64,000 bases of DNA from Leptospira montravelensis (GCF_004770045.1 NZ_RQFO01000017.1:682001-746000); one strand, 5' to 3'; numbered from the stretch's first letter, positions 43,100 through 52,320 are shown. Translations and numbers: made by a program. The notes: generated by a model from the sequence alone, not told the origin.

Positions 43100-44649
43100 T
43101 GATGAATAAAAAGGAATATAACCCAAGTTTTGCGGCTGTTTACTTAGACCCTAAGTCCATTCAATTTTTAGTTCAGAATTTTAAAATAGAATTGTGGGAA
43201 GAGTTTTTAAATCGTCTCTTTCAAGTTTTTCCTGAAATTCCAGTTCATATCAATTCCAATACCTCACTTTCTGAAAAATTAAATTCTACTTCCCTAAAAA
43301 AAGGAATCATTGTTCACGAAGATGTTTCTAAAGAATATGAATTTCTCCTCAAATTAGGAAAACTTTTGCCAGAGTCAAAGTTTAAAGATCCCGATTGGGA
43401 CGAGGTTTGTTTTCTTTATTTCACAGGGATTTCTCCGCTTTTGGATACGGACCTCACCGAAAAAGCGTGGACCCGTCATAAAAACTTTTTTAGCCAATAT
43501 TCCTATTCAGAAAACTTACCGTCAGGGCTCACACCTACAATCATAACTCGTGAATTCCTAACGTCCTTACCCGATACACTGACCACCGACATCCATTCGT
43601 TTTTCCTAAAAAATATCAACCAATACGATGTGGATATTTTTTATAAAGCACCTGACCTTCGCCAACTTCGATTAGATTTTCGTTTGGCTTCGATTCGTTC
43701 TTTAACTCTCATCCAAGGTTTGTTACCAATGAGAGAAAGTTTATCATACGACAACCTCCTTACCAAATTAAAAGAAAATCCTCAGTTTTTTCGCAGTGCA
43801 CCTTCTTACTTGGAATGGGAAATTTACAAAGGTTGTGAACTTAAGTGTACATTCTGTCCAAGAGAGTTTTCTGATATAACCAATGATGGAAGTTTTGTTT
43901 CTTTAGAAGATGTAAAATCAACAATCACAAAACTGAATACAGAACTTTTTTCTCCGATTACTATCAGCCTTTCTGGGAATGGAGAACCCCTTCTCCATCC
44001 TGATTTTAAAAATGTTGTTTTGGAAATTCTAAAACTAAATTTACTGAATGAACTCATCATTGAAACAGCACTCTACACAAATACAAGCTCATTGTTGTCA
44101 CTTATAGAAGGTTTAAGTCCTTCAGATAAAGAAAAACTTTGTGTCATCGTCAACGTAACCAGTTTAAATCCAGAGGTTTATAAATCCTTATATGGAAAAC
44201 CAGAATTGGAAAAAGTACTAGATACGGTTGATTTACTTTCGCAAGTACTTCCTAATCAATCATTACATGTTCAAATGATCAAAATGAAAGAAGTGGAAGA
44301 AGAGATTGATCCGTATTTTACCTTCTTTGAAAAAAAAGGAATTAATATTATCTTACAAAAATACAATACATTTGCAAACAAACTACCAGAACGTCGTGTT
44401 AGTGATCTCACTCCGATTCATAGAGATTTTTGTTGGCATTTGGTGCGAGACTTATCTCTGTCCGTAGATGGAAAGGTTTCTATTTGTAAACAAAACCAAA
44501 ACGAAGTCATCGGAAATTTGTACCAAGAAACACTGAATCAGATTTGGCAAAAAGGATTAGATTTTTTTAAACATAGCTTTCATGGTGAACACGATAAAAT
44601 TCCTGCCCCTTGTTTGAATTGTGATGAGTGGTATACTTTCAACGCGTGA
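43096..44649 (+). CDS. Radical SAM / SPASM protein (spiro-SPASM type)
   Basis: 517 residues. ~1-225: a divergent domain whose pattern (LYFTGISPLLDTDLTEKAW … PDLRQLRLDFRLASIRSL) recalls SpsF/CMP-sugar cytidylyltransferases but without their nucleotide loop. ~235-430: radical SAM core with C247-x3-C251-x2-C254 (GCELKCTFC) and the glycine-rich SAM segment TISLSGNGEPLLHP. ~445-517: a SPASM-like cysteine region (FCWHLVRDLSLSVDGKVSIC … CLNCDEW). SPASM proteins usually modify peptides or proteins. The substrate is unknown. Its 3' end overlaps the cytidylyltransferase-PseG fusion gene. Confidence 0.85.
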   Translation: MMMNKKEYNPSFAAVYLDPKSIQFLVQNFKIELWEEFLNRLFQVFPEIPVHINSNTSLSEKLNSTSLKKGIIVHEDVSKEYEFLLKLGKLLPESKFKDPDWDEVCFLYFTGISPLLDTDLTEKAWTRHKNFFSQYSYSENLPSGLTPTIITREFLTSLPDTLTTDIHSFFLKNINQYDVDIFYKAPDLRQLRLDFRLASIRSLTLIQGLLPMRESLSYDNLLTKLKENPQFFRSAPSYLEWEIYKGCELKCTFCPREFSDITNDGSFVSLEDVKSTITKLNTELFSPITISLSGNGEPLLHPDFKNVVLEILKLNLLNELIIETALYTNTSSLLSLIEGLSPSDKEKLCVIVNVTSLNPEVYKSLYGKPELEKVLDTVDLLSQVLPNQSLHVQMIKMKEVEEEIDPYFTFFEKKGINIILQKYNTFANKLPERRVSDLTPIHRDFCWHLVRDLSLSVDGKVSICKQNQNEVIGNLYQETLNQIWQKGLDFFKHSFHGEHDKIPAPCLNCDEWYTFNA

Positions 44650-46234
44650 TTGTTTTGCCTTTATTCAGGCAAGACTAGGTTCCACAAGATTTCCAAAAAA
44701 GATTTTAAAATCCATCCCAGAAGGATCCAATACTTCAGTTCTTTGTCATATTCATAACCGTCTTTCCTCAATTTTTCCCCAAGCGCAGATTGTTTTTTTA
44801 GTTCCTGAAGGGGATACAGAACTCATTGCATTTCTTCAACAAAGAAACTTCCAATACTTCGTTGGATCAGAAACGGATGTTCGAGATAGATTTCGAAAAG
44901 CTTGCCTTCATTTCCAAGCAAAACATATTTTCCGCCTAACAGGAGATAATCCCTTTATCGATTTAGAGTCTATACGTTATTTGTACGAAGCGATTACCTA
45001 TATTTCTGATTCTTATTATAGTCTTTCGATGATTGGTTTGCCCTTGGGAATGGGTGTAGAATGTTTTTCTGCAAATTCTCTATTGTTTGATTTAGAAGGC
45101 AAAGCTCTCGAACGTCATACGGAACATGTTTCTCTTCATATCAAAGAACATCCTGAAATTCATAAACAATTTCGTTTGTCTCCGGCTCATCTCCATCAGT
45201 TCACAGATGTAAATCCAAGTTCTCTTCGAATCACTGTTGATGAATCCAAAGATTATGAACTGGTTTGTTCCTTGTGGGAAAGGTTAGGAACGAAAGATCC
45301 TTACTTTGGTGCCAAAGAAGTGATCCAACTTGCAAAAGACCAACCAGAAGTTTTTCTGGTGAACGCTTCTGTGGAACAAGTTACTTTTTCTTTACCTAAA
45401 CCAAATCGAGATTCCAAACAAGTGCGAATAGTTTATGGTGAACCTTCTCTTTTTGGAAGTGGACATTGGGAGCGATGTAAATCATTATCCGTATTTTTAG
45501 AAATGAATGGATATGATCCAATACTTTCTGACAAACCAGATCTACAATCTCCAAATATACCGCAGATTCTGGATATGAGAGAAATTGAATTTCCCTTAAA
45601 CCATTTGTTTTATATCGATAATCTCCATCACTTGCCAAACGAATTCAATTCTAGTTTTTTTCTACCAAATCCTGTAGCACCAATCAATCAGGGAGATCCT
45701 TTATCTTATTTTAGTTCTCCACTTTCTGAATTGGATTGGAACCAAACCACCATCCCAGGGAAAATTCTTGTGTATGCAGGCAATTTAGGAAAAGAACAAT
45801 CAGAACAAATTGATTCCAATCTATTACAATATCTTAATTCGAATGGTTCTCTTGGAAAAACTAATATAAGTTCGGTGATCCGCATAGGAGGAACACCTTC
45901 CGTCAATACGGAAGTAGATTATATCCCTCGAGTTTCTTATATTGAATTTTTAAAACAAATTCAAACTTCTGAATTCGTTCTTACTTACTTTGGCCAAACG
46001 ATGATGGAATCTCTTGGTTATGGTAAAAAAGTTTGTTTGATTGGGATCACACCTATCCATGAATCTTTGGGTCAATTTGCTGAAAAAGAATTAGGAATTC
46101 CCTATTTAGGATCTTTTTCTGAATTAAACGGAAACAATCAATTTCCTAATGTTTTTCCTCATTTAAAAATAAAATTAGTTCGCGATGCTCACTTAAAAAT
46201 TTTGAAATGGTTAGAATCTATTTATGAAAGCTAA
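44621..46234 (+). CDS. SpsF-like cytidylyltransferase fused to a PseG-like GT-B domain
   Basis: 537 residues from a GTG at 44621; the ATG next to it (44624) is as likely. ~8-245: nucleotidyltransferase with FIQARLGSTRFPKKIL, GSETDVRDRFRKAC, IFRLTGDNPFIDLESI and LPLGMGVECFSANSL, all SpsF/CMP-sugar synthetase features. ~265-537: GT-B domain resembling PseG (UDP-sugar hydrolase of pseudaminic acid synthesis): GSGHWERCKSLSVFLEMNGY corresponds to the G-x-GH-x2-R-x3-LA loop, and FVLTYFGQTMMESLGYGKKV to the C-terminal donor site. It points to activation of a nonulosonic-acid or similar sugar. Overlaps the radical-SAM gene by 29 bases and the TPR gene by 11. Confidence 0.82.
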   Translation: MMSGILSTRDCFAFIQARLGSTRFPKKILKSIPEGSNTSVLCHIHNRLSSIFPQAQIVFLVPEGDTELIAFLQQRNFQYFVGSETDVRDRFRKACLHFQAKHIFRLTGDNPFIDLESIRYLYEAITYISDSYYSLSMIGLPLGMGVECFSANSLLFDLEGKALERHTEHVSLHIKEHPEIHKQFRLSPAHLHQFTDVNPSSLRITVDESKDYELVCSLWERLGTKDPYFGAKEVIQLAKDQPEVFLVNASVEQVTFSLPKPNRDSKQVRIVYGEPSLFGSGHWERCKSLSVFLEMNGYDPILSDKPDLQSPNIPQILDMREIEFPLNHLFYIDNLHHLPNEFNSSFFLPNPVAPINQGDPLSYFSSPLSELDWNQTTIPGKILVYAGNLGKEQSEQIDSNLLQYLNSNGSLGKTNISSVIRIGGTPSVNTEVDYIPRVSYIEFLKQIQTSEFVLTYFGQTMMESLGYGKKVCLIGITPIHESLGQFAEKELGIPYLGSFSELNGNNQFPNVFPHLKIKLVRDAHLKILKWLESIYES

Positions 46235-47237
46235 AATACAAATTCTATTCGTCTGTTTTATTTTGTTATTCTTATCAAATCCTATTTTTTCACAAACAGA
46301 TGATAAAGAAACTATTGAAATCAATGCAAAGATTGAATTAGAAAAAGTAAGTCGAAATATCATCAATGCACTACGTTATGGAAAATTCCTTTTAGCGGAT
46401 ACAGAATGGAAAAAAATTCAATCTGATGTTTATAAAACTTATCCTGAATATGATTATTTAAATGGAAGTTTGTTGTATTCCCGAATGGAATGGCAAGAGG
46501 CGAAAGAAAGTTTAATCAAAGCTCTTAAAAAAGAACCAAACCATGAAGCTGCAAGTTTCCTACTAGGAATGATTTATGCTCAGGAAGATAGTTGGGCTGA
46601 AGCAAAAGATACTTGGATCGAAACCAATCAAATTTCCCCATACAATCCTTTTTATCATTACAATTTAGGACTTGCCTACTTCATTCTGAAAGACTATAAC
46701 AATGCGATTGTATCCTTAAATAAATCTTTAGAATACAAAGCTAACTACAATGAAGCAAAACTCATTTTAGCAAAAACTTATTTAGAACTAAATGAAACAG
46801 AAAAAGCCAAAGTGGAACTTTCCACCATTTTGGAACAAGATTCCAAACATATCCAAGCCTCCCATTTAATGGGCCGTGTGGTCTATTTGATTGAAAAAGA
46901 TCCAAAAAAATCTCTCACCTATTTAAAAAACCAAAGAGTCCTAGGTTGGAGAGAGAAAAAAATATACGCACGGTGTTACTTTGAAATTCGTAAGTGGAAA
47001 GATGCGGAAAACCTACTTCGCCCAATCGCTTACTCACCGTTTGCTGATGAATATGACCAAAGTTTTTATTTAAACTTACTTTTGAATTTAGGATATGATG
47101 AAAGAGCAAACGACTTTTTTCATTTTATCCAAAAACAATCACAAAACGAATCTAAAATTGCCGAAGCATACAGAATGTTACTCTCTTCCCGTGAGGGAAA
47201 AGATTTATTGTATCACTATTATAAACTTAGGTATTAA
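46224..47237 (+). CDS. Secreted TPR-repeat protein
   Basis: 337 residues with a signal peptide (MKAKIQILFVCFILLFLSNPIFSQ) and at least five tetratricopeptide repeats (~70-240), for example HEAASFLLGMIYAQEDSWAEA, PFYHYNLGLAYFILKDYNNA and NEAKLILAKTYLELNETEKA. It would act as a periplasmic scaffold. Its start lies inside the last codons of the preceding gene, so it belongs to the same operon as the SurA-like and radical-SAM genes. A hairpin follows at 47259-47294. Confidence 0.85.
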   Translation: MKAKIQILFVCFILLFLSNPIFSQTDDKETIEINAKIELEKVSRNIINALRYGKFLLADTEWKKIQSDVYKTYPEYDYLNGSLLYSRMEWQEAKESLIKALKKEPNHEAASFLLGMIYAQEDSWAEAKDTWIETNQISPYNPFYHYNLGLAYFILKDYNNAIVSLNKSLEYKANYNEAKLILAKTYLELNETEKAKVELSTILEQDSKHIQASHLMGRVVYLIEKDPKKSLTYLKNQRVLGWREKKIYARCYFEIRKWKDAENLLRPIAYSPFADEYDQSFYLNLLLNLGYDERANDFFHFIQKQSQNESKIAEAYRMLLSSREGKDLLYHYYKLRY

Positions 47238-47258
47238 TTAACTGTTATTGGATGCTAT

Positions 47259-47294
47259 ATATGAATACTTGAATTTATCTTCTAGTATTCATAT
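47259..47294. terminator. Hairpin between convergent genes
   Basis: ATATGAATACT (47259-47269) and AGTATTCATAT (47284-47294) form a perfect 11-bp stem with a 14-base loop, midway between the TPR gene and the response-regulator gene, which converge here. AT-rich and without a strong T-tract, so a bidirectional terminator of moderate strength. Confidence 0.6.
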
Positions 47295-47310
47295 TCTATA
47301 GTTCAAAGAA

Positions 47311-47982
47311 TTAAGAAACTACGATATCTGTTTTGGCTTGTGTGTATTTCCACTCCACAGCCACACGAATTAGTTTTTCGTTTTCTGTAATGCTGAGTTT
47401 GGATTTAATACGGGAACGCAAAGTTTCTATGGTAGAAGGAGCAAGGCCCATATTGGCCGCAATTTCTTTGACTGGCATCCCTTCCCCAATCATGAGAAAC
47501 ACTTCCAATTCGCGGTTGGACAATCTGTCGATGGGATCTTTTTCGTCTTTTTGGGAAGCTCTGTATAAATGTCCAAGCAGTCGAGTGGCTTGGGAAGAAC
47601 TTACAAAATAATCTCCCTTTAGCACAGTGTGAATGGCTTCTACGATTTGTGTGGTAGTGTCTTCTTTGAAAACATAACCCATAGCGCCGAGTTTAAAGGC
47701 ACGATCCACAAAGGTATCATCCGTCAACATACTGATGATGATGACGGCAATATTAGGAAAAGTTGTTCTAAGACGTTTGAGTAACTGCAAACCATTTTGG
47801 TTTTGTTTGAGTTGGATATCAATTAACACCAAACTTGGTTGCAGTTTTTCTATATCATTAAATGATTTTTCAATGTTATCCGCACTCCCGATGCACTCTA
47901 AATCTTCCGATTTAGCAATTAGGTTTTGTAGTGCATCTACTACAAGAGGGTGGTCATCAACGATATAGACTTGTTTCTTCAT
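47311..47982 (-). CDS. NarL/FixJ-family response regulator
   Basis: 223 residues. Receiver domain ~1-120 with the acidic pocket and phospho-acceptor in SLVLIDIQLKQNQNG (Asp in LIDIQL), IIISMLTDD and MGYVFKEDT (conserved Lys). C-terminal LuxR-type HTH (~155-215): RLSNRELEVFLMIGEGMPVKEIAANMGLAPSTIETLRSRI. No histidine kinase gene is in the window, so it is an orphan here. It ends 12 bases behind... i.e. begins 12 bases downstream of the pntB stop and may be transcribed with the transhydrogenase genes. Confidence 0.92.
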   Translation of the reverse strand: MKKQVYIVDDHPLVVDALQNLIAKSEDLECIGSADNIEKSFNDIEKLQPSLVLIDIQLKQNQNGLQLLKRLRTTFPNIAVIIISMLTDDTFVDRAFKLGAMGYVFKEDTTTQIVEAIHTVLKGDYFVSSSQATRLLGHLYRASQKDEKDPIDRLSNRELEVFLMIGEGMPVKEIAANMGLAPSTIETLRSRIKSKLSITENEKLIRVAVEWKYTQAKTDIVVS

Positions 47983-47993
47983 ATTATCCGGCT

Positions 47994-49391
47994 CTAAGAT
48001 TCTTTTAAAGCTGCGATCATCTCTTGAGTTGCTTTTTTACCATCACCAAACAACATCAAACAGTTGTCAGCAATGAAGAGTGGGTTAGGCACTCCAGCAA
48101 ATCCAGGACTAAGGGAACGTTTAATGACAACTACTGTCTTTGCATTTCCAACATCCAAAATCGGCATACCAGCGATTGGTGATTTTGGATCTGTTTTTGC
48201 AAGAGGGTTTGTTACGTCATTCGCCCCATTGACTATCACAACATCAACATTTTCGAAAGTACTATTGATCTCGTCCATCTCTTTCAATCGATCATAAGGA
48301 ATATCTGCTTCTGCAAGTAATACGTTCATATGACCAGGCATACGACCTGCCACTGGATGAATTGCAAAGGTAACATCGATACCACGTGCAGTTAAAAGTT
48401 GATATAAATCTCGAACAGTATGTTGTGCTTGCGCTACAGCCATACCATACCCAGGGACAATCACTACACTTCGTGCGACATCTAACAACATTGCGACTTC
48501 TTCAGCACTTGTTGACTTCACTTTACCTGAGTAAAAATCGCCATCATCTTTCATTTCTGTAGCGACAGCCCCGAATCCACCAAAAAGTACATTCGTCAAA
48601 CTACGATTCATCGCTTTACACATGATTTGTGTTAGAATAATTCCAGAAGCACCAACAAGTGATCCAGCAATGATGAGAACGTTATTGTTAAGAACAAATC
48701 CTGTTGCAGATGCTGCAATCCCTGAGTAAGAGTTAAGAAGAGAGATTACCACTGGCATGTCTGCTCCACCAATTGGAATCACGAGGAAAACCCCAAGAAG
48801 TAAACTCACACCACTTAAAATCCAGTAGATAGATTCATCGGTGGGAACTAAACATCCATACACACCAAGACCCACTGCGGTAAGACCAACTAAGATTTTA
48901 ACAAGTTGGTCACCGGGATAACGAACTGCTTTTTCTGTAATAAAACCTTGTAACTTACCGAAGGCGATAAAACTTCCAGAGAAAGTAATTCCACCAACAA
49001 TTGCAGAGAATACAATGGATACAATTTCTTGGTAGTTAACTGCGAATGCATATTTAGGAATGGAAAGTTGGAGTGCTGCACCGGCAACAAAGACCGAAGC
49101 AATTCCACCAAAACCGTTGAGTATGGCTACAAGTTGTGGCATTGCAGTCATTTGGATTTTGATTGCTAAAATAATTCCGATGAGTGATCCAATCAGAACA
49201 CCAACAAGGATCCAATCATAAGTTAAAATGGCTTTGTCGAAGAGTGTCGCAACAACAGCGATGAGCATCCCCAAGGCACCGAGTAAATTTCCTCTGGTTG
49301 CGGTTTTGGGATGAGCCAATTGTTTGATTCCAACAATAAAAAGAATGGAAGCAACAAGGTAAGAAAGATTAAGGATGCTGATTAATTCCAT
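47994..49391 (-). CDS. pntB: NAD(P) transhydrogenase subunit beta
   Basis: 465 residues, usual length. About nine membrane helices (~1-260), including FGGIASVFVAGAAL and GGITFSGSFIAFGKLQG, then the NADP(H)-binding dIII domain with VVIVPGYGMAVAQAQHTVRDL, FAIHPVAGRMPGHMNVLLAEA, INSTFENVDVVIVNGANDVTNP and VVVIKRSLSPGFAGVPNPLF. Uses the proton gradient to make NADPH from NADH. Overlaps the alpha-2 gene by one base. Confidence 0.96.
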   Translation of the reverse strand: MELISILNLSYLVASILFIVGIKQLAHPKTATRGNLLGALGMLIAVVATLFDKAILTYDWILVGVLIGSLIGIILAIKIQMTAMPQLVAILNGFGGIASVFVAGAALQLSIPKYAFAVNYQEIVSIVFSAIVGGITFSGSFIAFGKLQGFITEKAVRYPGDQLVKILVGLTAVGLGVYGCLVPTDESIYWILSGVSLLLGVFLVIPIGGADMPVVISLLNSYSGIAASATGFVLNNNVLIIAGSLVGASGIILTQIMCKAMNRSLTNVLFGGFGAVATEMKDDGDFYSGKVKSTSAEEVAMLLDVARSVVIVPGYGMAVAQAQHTVRDLYQLLTARGIDVTFAIHPVAGRMPGHMNVLLAEADIPYDRLKEMDEINSTFENVDVVIVNGANDVTNPLAKTDPKSPIAGMPILDVGNAKTVVVIKRSLSPGFAGVPNPLFIADNCLMLFGDGKKATQEMIAALKES

Positions 49392-49681
49392 TATTTAGGT
49401 GCGTCCTTCTTTTTAAACATTCCGAGCATTCTATGAGTCACAAGAAACCCACCTACTACGTTGATCGTAGCAAAAATAACAGAGAATAAGCCCAAAATTT
49501 TGGTGATATTACTCTCTTCGATCCCGGCAGCATAAAGCGCACCAATCAAAGTAATGCCGGAAATGGCGTTGGAACCCGACATAAGAGGGGTGTGGAGGAT
49601 GGGAGGGATTTTTGTGATGATTTCAAATCCCACGAAGATCGCTAGGACGAAAATCGTGACGGCTGTAACAAATATTTCCAT
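49391..49681 (-). CDS. pntAB: NAD(P) transhydrogenase subunit alpha, membrane part (alpha-2)
   Basis: 96 residues with three hydrophobic helices: TAVTIFVLAIFVGFEII, TPLMSGSNAISGITLIGALY (the conserved L-x-PLMSGSNAISG segment) and LFSVIFATINVVGGFLVTHRML. This is the split C-terminal half of PntA. The NAD(H)-binding alpha-1 subunit, normally just upstream, is absent: the next gene upstream is unrelated and on the other strand. It must be encoded elsewhere for a working enzyme. Confidence 0.94.
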   Translation of the reverse strand: MEIFVTAVTIFVLAIFVGFEIITKIPPILHTPLMSGSNAISGITLIGALYAAGIEESNITKILGLFSVIFATINVVGGFLVTHRMLGMFKKKDAPK

Positions 49682-50044
49682 AAACTAGTAGTAGTTATGG
49701 AAAAAATGGCCATTTTGGAAACAAAATTTTCAGGAATTTTACCCATGTAGGGTTCTGAATTCATAAAAGAAACAGGATTCAATGGTATTTGTTCACAAAA
49801 TTAAGCGCTAAAAATGGTTTCTTTTGTGGGCGGAAGGCCAGACTCTACTATCTTTTTGGTTTTTTTGGATTTGTCAGATAGTAAAACCATTCAAACCAAT
49901 GCTAAAATTCTCATTCATTTAATTCTAACGGCCTTACTGTAAGAATGACATCAACAGAATTTGTATTATGTTTGTTCTGTGAACTTACAAATGTTTTGTT
50001 TTGACAATTCAATAAGAACAACTAACCTTTTAGTAGTTCCACAG
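49682..50044. other. Divergent intergenic region between pntAB and a lipoprotein gene
   Basis: About 360 bases. No gene accepted; the frame from 49961 would only add a 28-residue non-signal extension to the lipoprotein. It contains ACTATCT / AGATAGT arms (around 49846 and 49876) that could pair across a T-rich loop. Promoters for both flanking genes must lie here but none stands out. Confidence 0.5.
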
Positions 50045-51748
50045 ATGAAATCCCTTTTTATCATCCTTTTTTTCCTATTTAATTGTCAGATGAGTTGGTA
50101 TCATACTCGAGTCTCCAAAAACGAAGCTGCTGAAATACCAATTGCAAACACAGAAAGTGTATTCGGCGATTCTGGAACTGCTTGTTTTATTTCAAGTATC
50201 AAGTTTCAGGAAGTTGGAGCTACAAAAGAATCTACATTAAATTTAAATCCTATTATCGATACCCAATTTATAGAAAACATTCGAACCAATTTAAATCTTA
50301 AAAACAAAAATACAAAACATATCAAACATGTTTATGGAGTTCCAAAGTTTTGGCCTTATCTGAATGAGTTAAAATCATTTCGCACAAATAAATCTTTTGA
50401 TCGCTTTAAACAAATTCAAAATCTTTCGATGGAACCTCAATATAAAAAAACGTTAACCAAGTATGCTGAATTTGCGGATTTAGATACATATTTTTTTACA
50501 GATGAAGATATTTTACTTAGCTTTTTAGAATTTGAATCTTGTGATACATATTATCAGTTTCATTATTTAAAAAGGGAGAAGGACAATTACAACCTCGTTC
50601 TGTTTTTAATTACTCTGGGCATTCTTCCAACGGCTAACTACGAAAATCATTATTTCACAGTTTATAAAAGAAAAGCAAATGATTTGAAACCTGCCATCAT
50701 TACCTATAAGTTTGGATATAGAAGGCTAATCAGTTGGTTACTCTTACCAACGTTTAATTTATTTAATGAAGTAGAAAACTATAATAAAGATTATCGTTTT
50801 GTCGATCATACAAAAGACCAATTTATATCAGCTTTAGAAAATAAACATAGCCAACCTTTACCCATCAAACATTTGAATCCTGTTTACGGCGATGTTACAG
50901 GAGGAATGTATTTGTCTGATTCCGAACTTTTTAAAACACAAATCCCTGTGGATACAAGGTTTGCAGTCATCCGTGATGGTAAAAAAAACGTCAGCTTTTA
51001 TGACCCTATCCACGGTCTTTACAAAATTCAAGCCGTCAATGTGAATGAAAAAATAAATTCAGATATCATAACGAATGGACTTGAAAAAACATTAAAAACT
51101 TTTATCACAACAAATCTTTTAGATAAGGTTAAGAAAAATTATCCAAAGTCAACGATCCTACATGAAATATACACACCCGAATATAGGGATGGAACATACA
51201 CTTTTATTTTAGAAATTGCAAAACCAGAACCTGAGAACGATCTGTTTAAAAAAGAGTATTTTGTTTTTTCTTGTTTTAAATCACAAAGCCAGATTTATAT
51301 ATTATCCAGAAGTTTAGCAAATGACACTAGTTTAGATACCTTACAAAAGTTAGCTGAATTAAATATTTTAGATTTCTATTCACAGGTTACTTTCCAATCC
51401 AAATACATTGAACCCAAACCTCTCGATTTAGACATTGCAATGAACGATGGAAATAAAAAGTCAGATACCGACGAAGTGGACGATGATGGCGAAGAAGATG
51501 AGGAAGAGGAGGAATTAGTTGGTAGTGGCGGAGGAGTAGGAGGTGTTACCGGAACGATCGATTTAGGTGGATTACTATCAGTCTTAAAAGAAAGAACATA
51601 TATTCCTAAAACAAAATTAGATATCAAACCTGGTAGGTTCCAATTCAATAATTCTCGTTTCCATACTCCAAAAATGAATAGTTCAAAATTTCATATCAAA
51701 CCGGCCCGAACTAAGAACTTCTCTAATCCAGGTAAATGGCGGAAATAA
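50045..51748 (+). CDS. Large lipoprotein, unknown, with acidic linker
   Basis: 567 residues from the ATG at 50045, which gives a proper lipoprotein signal MKSLFIILFFLFNCQMS (cysteine 14); an in-frame ATG at 49961 would put 28 extra residues before it. Mature features: a long region (~40-450) of beta/alpha character containing two short hydrophobic stretches (LVLFLITLGILPTANY and RRLISWLLLPTFNLF), a segment YDPIHGLYKIQAV, an acidic run near ~480-495 (DDDGEEDEEEEE), a glycine-rich hinge (GSGGGVGGVTG) and a basic C-terminal tail. I do not recognise a family. Confidence 0.7.
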   Translation: MKSLFIILFFLFNCQMSWYHTRVSKNEAAEIPIANTESVFGDSGTACFISSIKFQEVGATKESTLNLNPIIDTQFIENIRTNLNLKNKNTKHIKHVYGVPKFWPYLNELKSFRTNKSFDRFKQIQNLSMEPQYKKTLTKYAEFADLDTYFFTDEDILLSFLEFESCDTYYQFHYLKREKDNYNLVLFLITLGILPTANYENHYFTVYKRKANDLKPAIITYKFGYRRLISWLLLPTFNLFNEVENYNKDYRFVDHTKDQFISALENKHSQPLPIKHLNPVYGDVTGGMYLSDSELFKTQIPVDTRFAVIRDGKKNVSFYDPIHGLYKIQAVNVNEKINSDIITNGLEKTLKTFITTNLLDKVKKNYPKSTILHEIYTPEYRDGTYTFILEIAKPEPENDLFKKEYFVFSCFKSQSQIYILSRSLANDTSLDTLQKLAELNILDFYSQVTFQSKYIEPKPLDLDIAMNDGNKKSDTDEVDDDGEEDEEEEELVGSGGGVGGVTGTIDLGGLLSVLKERTYIPKTKLDIKPGRFQFNNSRFHTPKMNSSKFHIKPARTKNFSNPGKWRK

Positions 51749-51755
51749 AAATAAC

Positions 51756-51791
51756 TTGCCACAAAATAAAGGTGTAACTTCTATGGTTACA
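51756..51791 (+). promoter_or_regulatory. Promoter and operator of the Rrf2-type regulator
   Basis: -35 TTGCCA (51756-51761), 17-base spacer, -10 TTCTAT (51779-51784). The inverted repeat TGTAAC (51773-51778) / GTTACA (51786-51791), with seven bases between, brackets the -10. The same 6-7-6 geometry recurs at 52277-52295 before the next gene. The leader before the ATG at 51802 is only about ten bases. Confidence 0.7.
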
Positions 51792-51801
51792 AGTAGTTTT
51801 T

Positions 51802-52251
51802 ATGTCGATTCCAAGTAGATATTCCGTAGCCATCCATATTCTGACGATTTTAGAAATGAATGGAGAAGTTTCCTCTGAGGAAATCGCAGGTTCAGTCGGT
51901 ACTAACCCTGCCATCATACGTTTGTTACTTGGAAAACTAAAAAAAGCAGGTATCATTCGTTCGCGTAGGGGTGTCAAAGGATCTACATTGTCCAAACCTG
52001 CTAGAGAAATCAATTTGCTCGATATCTACAAAGCAACAGAAAAAGAAGAAACTTTATTTCTTTTGCATGAACATCCAAATCCGAATTGTCCCATTGGAAA
52101 AAATATCCAATTCACTCTAACGGGTATTTTAGATGAAGCGCAAAAAGCAATGGAAGATAAACTTTCAGAATATAGTTTATCCGATGTAAGTTCGGAGATT
52201 CGTCAAAAGACAGAATCGAAAAAAAAGGTATTTTATAAAAAACAAGCTTAA
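51802..52251 (+). CDS. Rrf2-family transcriptional regulator
   Basis: 149 residues. Winged helix typical of Rrf2: SRYSVAIHILTILEMNGEVS, SEEIAGSVGTNPAIIRLLLGKLKKAGII, RSRRGVKGSTLSKPAREINLLDIYKA. Only one cysteine (in PNCPIGKNI), so it should not carry the Fe-S cluster of IscR or NsrR; it is closest to the YwnA/HypR-like branch that senses redox or electrophile stress through a thiol. It is followed by a YwnB-like NAD(P)-binding protein, the same neighbour as in Bacillus ywnA-ywnB. Confidence 0.88.
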   Translation: MSIPSRYSVAIHILTILEMNGEVSSEEIAGSVGTNPAIIRLLLGKLKKAGIIRSRRGVKGSTLSKPAREINLLDIYKATEKEETLFLLHEHPNPNCPIGKNIQFTLTGILDEAQKAMEDKLSEYSLSDVSSEIRQKTESKKKVFYKKQA

Positions 52252-52276
52252 AGAGTAAAATTTTTTTAACTAAAGT

Positions 52277-52295
52277 TGTAATAATGTAAATTACA
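52277..52295 (+). promoter_or_regulatory. Second Rrf2-type operator
   Basis: TGTAAT (52277-52282), seven bases, ATTACA (52290-52295). Arms and spacing match the site in the Rrf2 gene's own promoter (TGTAAC-7-GTTACA). It lies 25 bases before the next ATG, with AAAGGAG in between, so the regulator probably controls both genes separately. Confidence 0.68.
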
Positions 52296-52320
52296 CCATA
52301 ACAATAAAGGAGATTAAAAA

